From positions 36,718 through 100,717 of the forward strand of contig VWYX01000715.1 in NCBI GenBank assembly GCA_013396525.1: a stretch of 64,000 nt of DNA, given 5' to 3'. Below, piece after piece: positions 25,814 through 38,979 of this stretch. Position 1 is the first letter of the stretch. Each line of letters opens with the position of its first letter. The notes beneath the pieces are model-generated. The model was not told where the DNA came from, searched no databases, and saw only the letters and a program-made list of their open reading frames with translations. The position numbers and the translations under genes are program-made. Source of the stretch: Chaetorhynchus papuensis. Taxonomy: Eukaryota > Chordata > Aves > Passeriformes > Rhipiduridae.

Positions 25814-26067
25814 GACTCTCAATGAATATTGTCATGGACCAAACAGACTCCACTTGGGGAAATTGAATTTACTGACAATCAATTCAGAGTATAATAACAA
25901 GGAGTAAACCCAAATCTTAAACTCACCCTCCCCTCACTCCCCACCTTTCTTGGTTTTTAATTTCCCAGTGGCACAGGGGAACAGGGAATGGGGGTTGCCA
26001 TCAGCTCATCACACATTGTCTCTTCTGGTCCTTTTTCTTCAAGGGAGAACACCTCACACTCTTCCCC

Positions 26068-26182
26068 TGCTCCGGTGTGGGTCCATCCCATGGGGTGTAG
26101 TCCTTGAGGAACAGGCTGCTCCAGTGTGGGTCCTCTGCAGAGTCACAAGTCCTGCTGGCAAGCCTGCTCCATTGTGGGTTCC
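26068..26182. repeat. about 48-bp internal LTR repeats
   Basis: The motif tgctcc-rg/tt-tgtgggt recurs at 26068, 26117 and 26165, spaced 49 and 48 bp. This minisatellite-like array is a known property of this LTR type. Confidence 0.8.
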
Positions 26183-26489
26183 TCTCTCCATGTGGGCACA
26201 GCCTTCCTGCTGAACATGAAACCATAGACTATGAGATGACATTCTTAAGTCTTTCCCTACTTTCTTTCAGAACTTCTTGAAGCTGTTAGATATTACTATT
26301 AACAGTATTGTGGGAGTATATCAAGTTCCCAAAGGTATTGTAAAAGGCCCCTAAACTGACAAGCTTAACAGACGACAAAGTAGAAACTAACGGAGAGAAA
26401 GGGGATAAATAGCCTTTCTAAGGTCATACTGAAAGACTATGGCAAAGAAAATAATCACAAGACTCAAGCCAGCACATGACCCACTGAGC

Positions 26490-26519
26490 TGTCAAACCCA
26501 TGTGGGAATGGGTTTGACA
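26490..26519. repeat. perfect 11-bp inverted repeat (hairpin 1)
   Basis: tgtcaaaccca (26490-26500) and its exact reverse complement tgggtttgaca (26509-26519), separated by an 8-nt loop. Confidence 0.95.
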
Positions 26520-26521
26520 CA

Positions 26522-26567
26522 TGGAGATTCTACCCCTCACTTCCAGCTGTGAAGGGTAGAATCTCCA
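26522..26567. repeat. 19-bp inverted repeat (hairpin 2)
   Basis: tggagattctacccctcac (26522-26540) pairs with gtgaagggtagaatctcca (26549-26567). There are 18 matches and one position that is G-U compatible in RNA, with an 8-nt loop ttccagct. It starts 2 bp after hairpin 1. Confidence 0.95.
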
Positions 26568-27141
26568 CTAGTAGTTACCATTATTATTATCAAGGCATAG
26601 CTAATGAAAGTCTTTTAGGTCTTAAAGTCAGCCAACATATACAGAATTTTCATATTGCATATTTTCTAAACTATTGAATTACTATTTTAGTAAGGGATAT
26701 TATGGTCTAAATGGGTTAAAAAGGGATAACTGAGAAGTGTTACTTCTAAGTGGCCAGGTGTTTAATGTACATGAAGTATTTTCATTACACTTACTTAGGT
26801 AAATTATCAAGTCACATATAAAGCAAATTTTATCCAAAAACATTGTATTAAGCACTGCACTAAGTAGCAGAAAGGCCCATGGAGTATCTTTTATTTATCA
26901 TAAATCTCTTTAATAATGACTCTGAGGAAGTACAAGTGAGATTGAAAAATAAATGACTGAAGGCCAATGAAGTGGAACAAGATTTAGAAAAAATGTACTC
27001 CATCTTGCAAAATACATCTATCTTTTAGGGCTTATATTTTTCTCCATTGGTGCAAAAATAGCTTTATAAGATATTTTTCCTTGTAATAAAGTTTTGAAAA
27101 GAACACATGCATTTTTTCTTTCCTTACAAAAGATAATAAAG

Positions 27142-27161
27142 CAAAACAAAACAAAACAAAA
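27142..27161. repeat. (CAAAA)4 microsatellite
   Basis: Four perfect units. Confidence 0.92.
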
Positions 27162-28443
27162 TGTTATCCCATAGCATATTATTGTGGCATATGAACTCTA
27201 TACAGATTGAATATAGATTTCAGAGGAAGTAAAAGATGTAGTGAAAATTACTGTGTCGTGTAGACGAATAAAACAGCCACTGAGATACCTTGAGAAACAT
27301 CTCATCTCACAAAAGCTTTCTTGTTTTTATTGACTTTTAAATTTTGAAGATTTTTTTCAAGGTTTAAAGGTGACAAAAAAACCTATCTAGTGGAAATTGG
27401 TGTAGGACTGGTTATATTGCATCTTGCAGTTGAAATGTATTTCATTGTAGTAATTGAACTAACATTATCCTCTAGCTAGATGCCTTCAGAAAATATCCCT
27501 AGTTTGAACTGGTAATGAGAAGAATGATTTCTAGTGTTCACAAGAAGGGTACTTCATGACAGACAAGGGAAGATTCAGTGTAAATGTGAAAGGTCAAAAT
27601 GGATGTCATAGAAATAGAAAACAGAAAAATTCCCTTCTGGTTATACCATTTTAACTCAAAAATTACTTATTCTGAAATGTACTGGGAAATATCTTACTTT
27701 TAAGATATAAAGGTCTTGTTAAAATGATTGTGAAATCTTCAAAACTAGGAAAAGTCATTCACATATTCAAAGACTGTAGTTTTTAAAAGATAATTTTCAC
27801 AACAAAATGTATTTACATCAAAGGAGGGCAAAAGTACTTCCTTAAGTCCATTTACACTATTCTATTTTGTAGAACTTCAGAATCATCCAATTAATATTCT
27901 AGAATCTTTCTTAGTGAGCAGACTTTATATGGAGAGAGGGAAATGAGAAAGCTGATTATTTATTTTGTTTAACTTATTTCGGTATAGGATGGATCTGCAA
28001 AGTAATAGTAAAATTCAGACTATTAAGGAGAAGTTTCCCATTACGGGAAAAAATACTCAGCTTAGAATTTGTATATTGACTACAGTTTGGTTTTCTTATT
28101 CATCTAGTCTTGAACAGAAGTGATTAAGCAACATGTAAATAACTTGGAATCTTGGACAAAGCTGACTTCCCGAGAATAATTTTAAGATACTAATGGCAGA
28201 ATAAACCCTTTCCCTTTTCTAAAAGCCAGTTGTTCTTCAAGGACTCAGTAGGCACAACAGCATCAGTTTAACAATTCCTTCCCCACAATATGTAGTTTTC
28301 AAAGACCAAGGATTCAAGGATGTGTCTGACTGTGTTCATTGTGCAGTTGTTAGACAGAGAGTTGGCACCAACCCTGCTAAACAAGGATCCTGAGCTAAAC
28401 CAGGAGAAGGAAATTTCAGGCCTACATGACCTTTCTTGGAATG

Positions 28444-28470
28444 TATATATATATATTCTTTTTTTTTTTT
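28444..28470. repeat. (TA)n plus T-run
   Basis: TA dinucleotides at 28444-28456, then a 12-base T run at 28459-28470. Confidence 0.9.
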
Positions 28471-31400
28471 AATTTGTTATCAAAGACAGGGCAACCCAAC
28501 TCAGATAATTGCAACGTAACTAAAGATTTTTATGTGCAGCATATGCAGTTCATTAGTGAATGAAATGCCTTATGTCAGGGACTGGATTAGGTGGAACACC
28601 TGTCTTCTATCTGTTCTTATTTGTTGTATTATTCACTCCACTTCACTTCACTTGTTTTTGGTTTTTTCTGACCCATAGCTGTGTCTGTACTAGCCAATTA
28701 AGTGGCTAGGGCATGGATCTGAGCACTGGAGCATGGTTTGCCTGCCCATGGTATCTCATGCCAGCCCAGACACCACACTCAGTCAACACCCAGGAGCAGC
28801 CTGGGGTCCGCAGGTACAGTCTGGATGTGGCTGCTTCATCTGGTGTGAAAGAGCAGTTGTATGCACACCCACCTGGCCCTACCAGCTGCCTGCCTCTTTT
28901 ATGCCCAGATAAAGTGTCTACTGGCAGAGTTTTCAGGGGTAGGTAGCTGTTTTGAGAGTACATGGTGGTGGCACAACAAGACTTTCAGTTAATGTTTTAT
29001 GATGTAAAAAGGACCCTAATTGTTTGGGGTTTTATGGATCCAAAAGTTTTGGATGTTTTATGCTGATTCTAGCTTTTGAGAAGAGACAAAGCAGCCAGCC
29101 ACCTTGGAAAGGAGACAAAGGATGCTACCCCAGAGCGTGATCACATTTGCTGGAATTTCATAAATGTTGTGATTATGCTGTAATTTTCCACCAGATCCTT
29201 CTAAATTAAATATTCTTTCTTACAAGAGTATGCTTTCAAAAATATGGCTTCATATTTTCCCCTGGAAAAAAATTCCAGTTTTTGTCAATATACCCTTATT
29301 TTCCAAAAGCTTATAAAATTATAGTGTGACTTGTTTCGTGTAAGAGAATGTATTTCCCCACTACTGACTGAGGTTTTATGAAGAAAATGTAAAAATATTT
29401 GGAGTCAAAATTACTCACAGCTATGGGAAATTGGCATTTTTGATGTTCTAAGTAACATCAAAATGAGAGTTAAAACTTACATCTGGCTCATACTAGTAGA
29501 CAGACATATAGAGCAAGATTATCTGTGAAAAGAACATTATCTGTGCACTATGAAATTCCCGATTCTCTGGTCACCGTATAGCTGAGTTCAATTTCCACAT
29601 TTAAAAATAATCTCATCAACTAGACATTACTAGACTACATGATGGTTTGTGTCTTCTTTGTGACACCAGTTGAAAACAGCTCTGACACAGCTTCAGTGCC
29701 CCATAGAGACACAACCACCCAGAGTTTCTGTTCTGGTAAGTTTGATTAGCCTGAAACCTGAGTCCTAGATACACATTTACCTTTGATAAGGAACATCATG
29801 AGTCACTACAAGCTGGAAAAAGCTTTGCATCAGTTCAATATTCAGCTCTACTCTCCTTTTGTGGGGTTTTGCCCAATCGAGTTGATATCCAGGAACTGGA
29901 TGTTTATATTCATCTCCACATCAAGATCCCAAAGCCAGAGAGAAAAAAAAGTGCTTTACATTCCAAATATAATACTTTAGATAAGCTTAATTTTTTTAGA
30001 TGTAAAAGAATCACTGCAAGTATTGCCATCACAATAAACCTGTATACTGTTGGTTTTGGACAGTTGGCTATTTTTCCTAAATAACCAGTAAAACCTCAGT
30101 GAAAATAAGCAAACAGTTTAACATGTATTTTATGTTTGAAAAATGTATGAGGAGGTTTAATGTGTATTTGAGTTACTGTTAAAATGATTATTAAAAAAAA
30201 TGTTCTTATTTAGTCTTATTATCTTCAAATAAATATTACTAGCAAGAATGCAGGACTACAGTTTACTACTGACAGATTTTAAGGATGCTGAGCTTGTGTC
30301 TATGGACATTTTCCAGCACTGTTTATTTGTTATGGCTCCCAAGACACATTATAGCATGACTGAGTTTCTTTGAAACACTCTCCAAAAGCTATGTTTTTCA
30401 GTAGCTGAAATTTCACTGGCTCATAAAGTTTTAGAGCTGCTTAATCACATTATCACTGGGCTGTCGCTCACTTGGAACATATTGAAGAAGGCCAATAAAA
30501 CAGAAGTTAAGAGCATCCTAAAGGAGAAAAAAATAAACAAATTTGTGGATGCTGTTTTCATGAAGGACTTCAATCAACTCTGTGACTGAAGCCTGCTTTA
30601 GAGCTTGTCGAGTATAATTTGCTGCCTTTCAAATTGTGTTGGACTTCGAACTACCTTTTTTACTTCAGATAAGCTAATTTTGTTCTTTATCAAGGTAAAC
30701 TACATTGAAATAAGAGTCTCTGATTCAGCCACCTTGGGAGTATTTGTTTAAGTTATCATAAATTATGCTCAGTAGACAGAGATTTTTCCCTGAGAGGAAA
30801 ATTATCTTATTTTTCAAGTTGGCTGCATTTTATTCTTCAAAAAAGCTGGAATGTGCCACCTTGGACTTAGATGCAGGAGAAAGAATCTTGGCAGTTGTGT
30901 CATCTGAAGAGAGAAATTTCATTGTGGAAATGTTTCTGAAAGAACAAATGCAAAGCTGATGATTTGCTATGTTTGCATGTTTGCAGTAAATTGAAGGATA
31001 TGAACACTTCATTAATAAGCTAGAGTAGACACTGGCTGAAAGACATAAACAGTCATCAGTGTGGGAGGTTTTAGGTTAGGTAAGCACCGAATTAAATAAA
31101 ATTGAAGCAATATTTTTGCCTGTTCTTTCACACAAGGCGGCATATATTCAGAAGTATTGAATCATTTGATGTGTGCCAAACTCATCTATCTCAGTGACTC
31201 CATAGGCCTTGAAGGTACAGTGTCACATGCCTGCAAGCTGGAGACGTTCACTTACCCTCACTCAGCATTACTTATGCCTGGGATAGGGTTACATGGATAT
31301 GGTACACAGATTGTAGCTTGCTCTGCTCTCCTGTCAAGATGACCAGATGAGAAGACATTCTGATCGGCAAACCAGCATGATTCATTAACCTGCTCTTTTT

Positions 31401-34400
31401 GCATTATTTTCCTTCTTGGAACCTTCGCCAACTTGAGTATATCTTCAGGAAGAAAGGGCTACATCTATCTGAGAGTAAATTAACATTAGTGCTGGAGGGT
31501 GTTAGGGCTTTTTCTCTGCTGGCTTAGTCTTTTTGCCTCCAAACATGATTTTTTTCATCCAAATTGCCTTTGGAAAAATATTCCCTACTCCTTGAATGCT
31601 CCAAGTGCATTTGGGAATAGTCTGGAAGAGTAAGAATTGGCCAAGAACAAAGCTGAATCAGAACAGAATGTTCTACTGCCAAAGTTTTGACTGCTTTACT
31701 GATATAGATACCTCTGTAGGTGAGTTACAGCATGGAGATTAATTCCAACTAACAGTTAGATTGAGCCTTAATTGCTCTTCAGTGGTGCAAAAAATGAACA
31801 AATCACCATTCCTAGCTCCTAACTGCATCCTTAAGTGACTACATTACTTTGCAACTCTAGTTCTGAATTTCCAAGGTCATAAATGCAATGTTTACTAGAA
31901 CAAAGAAAATAATACATTTTCCCAAGCCACGCTTAGCAGCTTAGTCAATGAAACATCCTTTTTCCCATTAACCTAAGAGGACTTGACTCAGAAACTCAGA
32001 TCTATTTAATTAGTTTCAAATTACAAACTAAAAATCAATAGTTATTTTCAAAAGATAAATATCCTTCTGAAATATGCCAAGACACTTTTCTCAGCAACTT
32101 TCCTGGAACAGGAAAAAGCAGTCAGGCAAATACCTCTCCAATTTCATGCAGCAGTATTCATTTTCTACCAGTTATTAGATATTTCAGAAAAGAAGGCTGA
32201 GTATCTGCATGTTCGTAGGTGATTTAGTACTTCCCAAGGAAAAGACAAAGCACCACCAACAGTGTGACCTCTCAAAATCAGGTAAAACAAAATTATTTCT
32301 ACTTGACTACTGGAGTAGATTAAAAAAGGCCATGACTAAAAGCAGACATGAAAATAAAGCAAATGCATATCTACAGTGAAAAATAAAATAAATATCTACT
32401 TACCATAAATTTATTCTTTTTCTCTTTCTATGGTTCAAATTTAATTTAAATCCACTATCATACAAAATCCAATTATGCTCCATGTATTCATTCCCTCTAA
32501 AAGTTACAAGCCACAGTGCATAGGTTAACTAACGATAATAATGCAGATATTACTCCAGATTACAGTTGAGGTTAGTAGCTGTGGGTTAGAAATGCAAGAA
32601 GAGAGCCCTAAAATTGACAAAAGGTGGAGGGAGGAAAACCACTCTAAACATTGCCTGTCTCAACAGTGTTATGAATGTCATGCATGATTTCTGTCAAGAA
32701 CAAGCAGTGAGACAAGAACAAGCTAAGTAAGACAGATGAACATTAGTTGCATCTAACAATAAATTACTTAAAAGTTGTTGCAACAGACTCAGAAATTCTG
32801 AAAACTGCAATAAGCTTATTACAATTAATAAGATGGTGCTAGTAAGGAAAACAAAACGAAACCCACTAGGAAAGTCCCCAAGGAATGGCTCATGGGACAC
32901 AGGGTTTGGCAGTGAACCTAGGCAGAGTTGGGATGTAAGGGCTTGATGCTGGAGGAGGGGGGACACATTCAGTAGGCATTACTGAATATGAATATTTAGG
33001 TTTCTTTCCTAAAAGAATATCCAAAGTAGAGAAACAGCTGAAGAGGAAAAAATTATATTAAACCAAATCAGATTCATATTTTACTAGTTTATTCTTCTGG
33101 TTTCTAACATTTCTTCCAATTTTATGATCTTTTCAGGGTTAAAATAAATTCAGTAGAATGTGAAGTAGTTTTAGTTACCATCAAATGTTCACCCATATTC
33201 CATGTGGGAATATTTTAATTTGTAGTAATTCAGCTTCTCTAAATCTTTACTTTTCCTACAGTATTACTATGAATCACCAAAATACTCTTTGTACACTATT
33301 ATAAGTCACTATTATAAGTTGTTATTCTGAGGCCTGGACAATACCCTCTCAACATGGGAAAAGCCAATTTACATACATAATCTTGCTGTGTCTAATTGAA
33401 TATTTTAATGATGTCTCTTGTCTCTAAAAGAATTCACATACATTATTTCCTAGTTTATTAGGATACTGATGGGGGAAAAAGAAAGTATAATCCAGTGTAT
33501 ATTGACTAGAAATTAATTGTGATCCAAGATGAATGTTAAGAAATTAGATTAAGAAATTTAAGAAGGAAAGAACAATATTATTCAGGAGGATAAGGAAAAA
33601 TAAAGGCAGGGGAAAATAATAAGAAATAAAATACGGACAAGGGTAAGCCTGTAAGACAGGTAAATGAGAATATGAACAACTGAAGTTTTATTTCTGAAAA
33701 ACACAGTCTGGCAGTAACCATTTTATATCATTCTACCACACCTGAATAGCAGTAACACCAGCAGTCCTTATGCCTAGAGGATGAGAAAAAATGCTTAAAA
33801 ATATTACCATTAGAAATGGTACAATACATATAAAAGAAGGTATTTGTACACTTTTATAAAGAATAAGCCTTAAAACTTGCAGTGAGTAATTTCTGTATGT
33901 TAACAGGTTTTGTCAGTTTACAGGAATAAACATGGTCTTCTAATAGATCTATATGTTTTCTAACTAATCTCAGTTTCAATTTAAATAACTGTGATGCTTG
34001 AAACCCATCATTGAGAAGTTGGCTTCTGGAGTAAGTAGAGCTTTTATTTCTAGACCTCTTAAAAATTGAAAGACAAATTTGAATTCATAATTATAGCTAT
34101 GGCAGATGGCCATCAGCATGATTTAAAAAAAAAACCATAATGAGAACATTGTCAGAGAAGCAGACTTTGAAAATTGAATCACTCCTTGAAGGAAATAGAT
34201 TTTCAATTGGTTACAGGGCCCCAGAGACTTGCGAGAGAAGTGAAGAAAGACATGCCAAGGAAAAGTGATGTTTGACATGAGAACTAGAAAGAGAAGGATA
34301 AACTGATAGAAACAGGAACTGCTTGTATTGATATTATATTTGAAGGGAAAAAGTGTAGTCTTAAGCTGTGAGCCACAGCAGTTAAGGTAGATAAGAAAAG

Positions 34401-35159
34401 TTTATTCGTTTGGACAAGCTCTAAACAAATTAGAGGAAGGATCTGAACTTCTTTGGCTTGGTAATTTCTCAGAAAGTTACAAGGAGGAGAGAATCTATAT
34501 ATATATGCTGGTAAAGCAGATACTGGGCACAAAGGGAAAGAAAGGGGCTATGTGGTTGTTGCAGTTATTGAAGGCAGCCATCCTCCTCTGACTATTCAGA
34601 TGGATCAGACACAAAGTAGGTGGTAGAGTATATTTTAGAACTTATGATAGCTTCAAATTCTGCATACATAAGATTTTATCTATTTTCCTGAAATTCATCT
34701 TTCCTAGCCTCAGAGAGTGCATTTGAGCAGTTACCCTGCTAATTAAAATGGCTAGAGGTAAAGGAGAATAATATCATAATCGAGGTCATACAGGAAATTT
34801 CTGCCTCAATTTACAACTTGTTTCTGCTGTGTGTATGTTATTATGGCTGTTATTATGAGAAAGACCAAAAATCAATGGGTTACTCTTGTGAACCAAGAAT
34901 TCAGGCTGCACTGTACGTATCTCAGGCCCTCTGAAAAAGCAAAGTACTTAAGAACGTAATTAACTTGGGATGAGTGGCTTGACTGACACCAGTGTTGTAC
35001 CTTCTCATGTGAAAAACTTGCCCAAGTGAAATAAAGAGAAAACACGCTGACTTACATGAAAATTTCTTTTCCCTGTTCTTGTCACAAGGTATTAATAGTA
35101 TATAAATCAATCTAATATTACTCAGAATATTTTTTTGATGAATGACTAGCATTTCTACT

Positions 35160-35345
35160 GCAATCCACTTCTATATGCTGTCACAGGAAGGTTAATTAAA
35201 ATAATCACAGTGGGTTTTGTTTGCAGCACAAAATAAAGTGCTTAATGATATATGGACATATTTTAAAGAGCTGATTTTACTTCTCAAAAGCTTATTAAAC
35301 TATTGCACTAGTTGCATTAGCCATGTCTATTGTTAAATGCATTGA
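35160..35345. promoter_or_regulatory. possible conserved non-coding element
   Basis: Dense homeodomain-like sites (gttaattaaaataatc at 35191-35206, cttaatgata, gcttattaaac) in sequence free of microsatellites and repeats. Composition resembles vertebrate developmental enhancers, but conservation cannot be assessed here. Weak call. Confidence 0.15.
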
Positions 35346-37779
35346 AAGGTTCCTCTTAGGATGTACAAATCTTTCTGCAAAATCACAGGAATTTCAGTAC
35401 AAAGATAGTTGCTTACCTCTGTAAATCAACTTTCTATTTCAGTTCCCTTTCAGTAGCATGATGTGGCTTTTGCAGCACACATTCACACAAAGGGCTGGCT
35501 CCTCCAGGCTTAGAAATGCTCATCACTTCTGAAAACTAGGCCCCAAAAGTGCTAAACAATACCTGAGAAATGATGGCAGTCCTTTTTTTGACTAGTGATT
35601 TCTTATTTGACAGGGTGAGAGTAAGTTACTATGACACTTTTTTAGGCAAATAAGAGTTAGTTATCTAATGCTCTCAAATTTTTTGTAACAGAAGAAAAAA
35701 ATTAATGTAGCAAGGAAAGTCTATTTACGTGACTGAAAAAAAGGGCTAAAATCCCAACCACAAAAATTTAGTATCAGGCTTTCTTAGAAAATGATGATTG
35801 GAATTTCACTATGACATAATTAATATTGCAATTGTGAAAACTAGTAAATAATATTAGGAAACTGTAGACGGCTTTGGTTATGGCCTGCAAAAGGGCCTTG
35901 TAAAAATAATTGGCATTGTTGCTCATTTTCAGCTGTTGCCGATGTTTAGTTTTTACCTTCTCCTCCTCACAAAATGATCAGGAAATCATAGAACTCACAA
36001 CAGCTTTTGAATTGGGGTGCCAGAGCCCCAAAAAGAATAGAGAAGAAAAAATCGTGAAGACTTAGTAGAATGGTCTTCAACTCTCCTTTAACAGTACTAT
36101 AGCTTTCTGCAGTAATTGTAGGACTACCTATCTAAAAGTGCAGCATATGGCACCTTTTGGGATGGAGAGGTTGAGCCACCATCAGACATAGATAACAGTT
36201 GTCCCTTAGACAGATGGGTTTTATTTCCTGCTCCCATACCTCCTACAATGTGAAGAACTGGATTGACTGGCAGGGTACCAACCCAGAAAATATTTAGAGT
36301 GAGATTCATTAGAGCAGATGCTCTTTATCTGAGCTAGTTGACTGATGTCGCTTTGTAAGTAATGGAGGGAAATAGGTTGTCTTGGAACATGATTCATCTG
36401 ACTTATTTTAGACATTTATTTTAGTGTGAAATGAATCACGAGCAAAGAGTGTTTATTTCTTTCCATCGACATTATCGAAAGTCTAGACAACTAGTTCAGA
36501 CATCAATGTCTATATTTATCCTGATGTATCCTGTCTGTGGAGGCGAAATAATCCCTGAATTTTTGTATTCAGGGAAAGAAATAGAGTGAGAAAGCCATGA
36601 AGGTTCTAGAAGGACCCTGCTGTGTATGGGTATTCTTGAATCCTGGGAAGAAATTTTATCCAATTTATCTTGGATTGAAGTATAGACTTAAAAAAGACTA
36701 AATGTATCTGGAGGCTTTTAGGTGGGTGATTGCTATTTAACAATATTTTATAGTGGAATTTTATTACTGATGCTAAATAAAATATTTTTCAAAGACTTTT
36801 AATTAAGTTTGCTTGTCTTTACTCCTGAAAACACATGTGTATCTGCCTGTAATCCAGGAACAGGGTGACTTGTAGGCACCATTCTGGCTTGATATAAAAA
36901 AATTCAAAATATTTCATTTCGAGACAAGCAAGAACTAGAAAGTGGGCCACTGGGAAGCACTTCTGAAAGGAGAATTCAAAGTGCAGAGAATTTAACTAGC
37001 TTCAAAGTAGTAACAGAAGATTAATGGGTAGGTTAGAAGACAACAAACATCACTAAATCAAATTCTGATTGCAACTATTTCTGTTCCTTTCAGACTCCTG
37101 AAATAATTATGTTGTGTTTCAAATTACTATAGCCTAACCTGGCATCATTTTGGTTAATCCAGACATCTGAAAGCTGCTCTAGTGGTCTGAGCAGGTAAAA
37201 GGCTTTACTGTTTTCTTTGAGCCTCAGGTATGTGTGTACGACTGAGACAAATTGCATTGCGTCTTATTGGCTACGCTTACAGAGGAGAAGTCAAAAAAGG
37301 ATGAGGGAGCAAGGCTGAGCACTGCCACACGACTGAACAGATCATTAATTTCTCAGCAGGATTCCTGCTGTAGTTTTGTCTTGGGCAAGGTAGCATGAAT
37401 ATAGATTAAGAGCTTAGCATGAGCCAGGGATTTCCATCCCATACCTTGGATGGCACCATCCTGTTATGAGAGGTGAAAGAAATTAACAGCTTTTAATGCA
37501 ATGCCATTTATGCGTTCCACTTAATCTCAAGGCTAGAGATGAAAAACTCAGTTGTTTCCCACATAGTTATCATCGTCGAGGTCATGTTCATTTCTCCTGA
37601 CTGGTGGTCTTGCTGAGGAGATCTTTATATTCATTTGAGCATTATGGGCTGGGGCTGTAAATTGTCTAAAGAATATGCAGTAAGTTTCCCAGGATACTGA
37701 GTTTGGCCTGCTTGCAAAACATGGTCATGTATTTTCTTACCTGAGAGGCCAAAGGAACATGAAATGAGCAACTGGGCTT
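35346..37779. other. unique DNA, no gene seen
   Basis: No recognisable gene or large repeat. A 9-bp perfect hairpin lies at 36552-36575. Confidence 0.5.
36552..36575. repeat. perfect 9-bp inverted repeat
   Basis: tccctgaat (36552-36560), loop ttttgt, attcaggga (36567-36575). Confidence 0.9.
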
Positions 37780-38060
37780 GCTGTGCCTAACACTGATTAA
37801 TGCAGTGTCTGCCTGTGTCTGCCTCGCATCAGTAAATGTGTCAAGGATTAAATCTGGGTAATCAGAAACAGTTAGGCCTTAGACATAAATCTGAACTGCT
37901 GCATGAGCCTGGAATGACAGTGATATTTTAAATGGTGTTTTATTAAAAGTTTATGGTATTATTTCATCTATTATTTTTCTGGTGGCACTTCTACACAAAT
38001 AATTGCATTAATGGTATTATGACTACTGTATAACCGTGCAACCATATGTAAATTCTACAA
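37780..38060. promoter_or_regulatory. possible conserved non-coding element
   Basis: Contains several homeodomain/POU-like cores (tttattaaaagtttatgg, aattgcattaatgg at 38001-38014) in non-repetitive sequence. Enhancer-like by composition only. Confidence 0.15.
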
Positions 38061-38945
38061 TAAATTTATATCACAGGGACAGACTTTCTGAAATTGGGAG
38101 CCTTGTGAGAAGCCATGTGCCTTTTATGTTTTTTGATCAAAAGCTTATGAGACAGATTGGAAAACCTAAATGTGATGTCCCACTGGATTAGGGCTTGACT
38201 CACTAGAACATCCAATTTTCTTCCAGTGTAAAAATACAGCAATTTAAATGGAAAAGTAAAAATTAGATGCCATGTTTCATAAGGGCAACTTTTTACCTGA
38301 AATGAAGTTTTTAAAATAATTATATTAGTTTTAATTGTCTAATGTTTTAATAATGTAGTAGTTCTAATAGCTTTGAAAAGTGATAAGAAAAAAGGTAACC
38401 TAGGTTCTAATTAGTCCCAGCCTGTTTGCAAAACTGTAATTTTCCTTTCAGCTCAAATATGTTGACAGAGAATTACAGTTGATAATGTACATCTGTACTT
38501 CAGTGTATATAAAGCTATAAAGGGATTGTAATAATCTCCAGAACACATTTTATTAATTCAAAACACAAGCACCAGAAGCTCTGGGTTAAAGTTAAAAGTA
38601 AAAACCATCAAGTACTTGCAAATGACACTGGCTGTTCCCTATCTTGATGAATATTGTTATGATCTGGATGTATTGTTGTTCAAGGTCTAGATTTTAATAG
38701 TAGCATCTTTTTTATTGTTATTATTGTTACTTGTTTTACTGTTGATGTCATTTCCAGACAGAATTTATTTATAAACTAGACAAATTTGAACAAAATATAT
38801 GTTCACCCCTGAGCTTGTGCTGTGCCAGCAGCAGTTACAAACCTTGAAGTGCAGTTCTTTGTGCTCATATTTTTGGGTTTATACCACAATTTTGGTGGGC
38901 TTGTACAGCACTTCAATCCATTATGTTGTGATTCTGACTAGTATA

Positions 38946-38979
38946 TTTTATTCCACCTTGAAACAAAGGTGGAATAAAA
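38946..38979. repeat. perfect 14-bp inverted repeat
   Basis: ttttattccacctt (38946-38959), a 6-nt loop gaaaca, then aaggtggaataaaa (38966-38979). All 14 pairs match. Confidence 0.95.

Larger units (their letters stand above)
25642..26225 (-). mobile_element. endogenous retrovirus LTR, 5'-truncated, antisense
   Basis: The outer end TGTATTGGTTTGACCCTG matches the very common avian LTR that ends (sense strand) in ..GGGTCAACCCACCACA. It continues with 'gggagagaaaatataac', 'ggcagggagagatca', 'cacttggggaaa', 'atcacacattgtctcttc' and 'acctcacactcttcccctgctcc', all in the expected order for the antisense of this LTR. It breaks off near 26225, so the U3 start is missing. No internal retroviral genes are nearby. 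The spot where related copies carry the poly(A) signal reads tttact here, so the signal appears mutated (inference). Confidence 0.88.
26568..35159. other. AT-rich unique DNA, no gene seen
   Basis: 8.6 kb without a recognisable gene or large repeat. It holds a (CAAAA)4 microsatellite (27142-27161), a (TA)n/T-run (28444-28470) and a GC-richer patch at 28700-28935 with open frames on both strands that match nothing I know. A two-copy 'cactattataagt' duplication lies at about 33294-33319. Confidence 0.5.

Noticed and set aside
25950..26242. Open frames of 62-87 codons on both strands
   Set aside because: They are by-products of the GC-rich repeated part of the antisense LTR.
28706..28963. GC-richer patch with 77- and 85-codon frames on opposite strands
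   Set aside because: No splice context, no known domain and few CpGs. Left as unique DNA.
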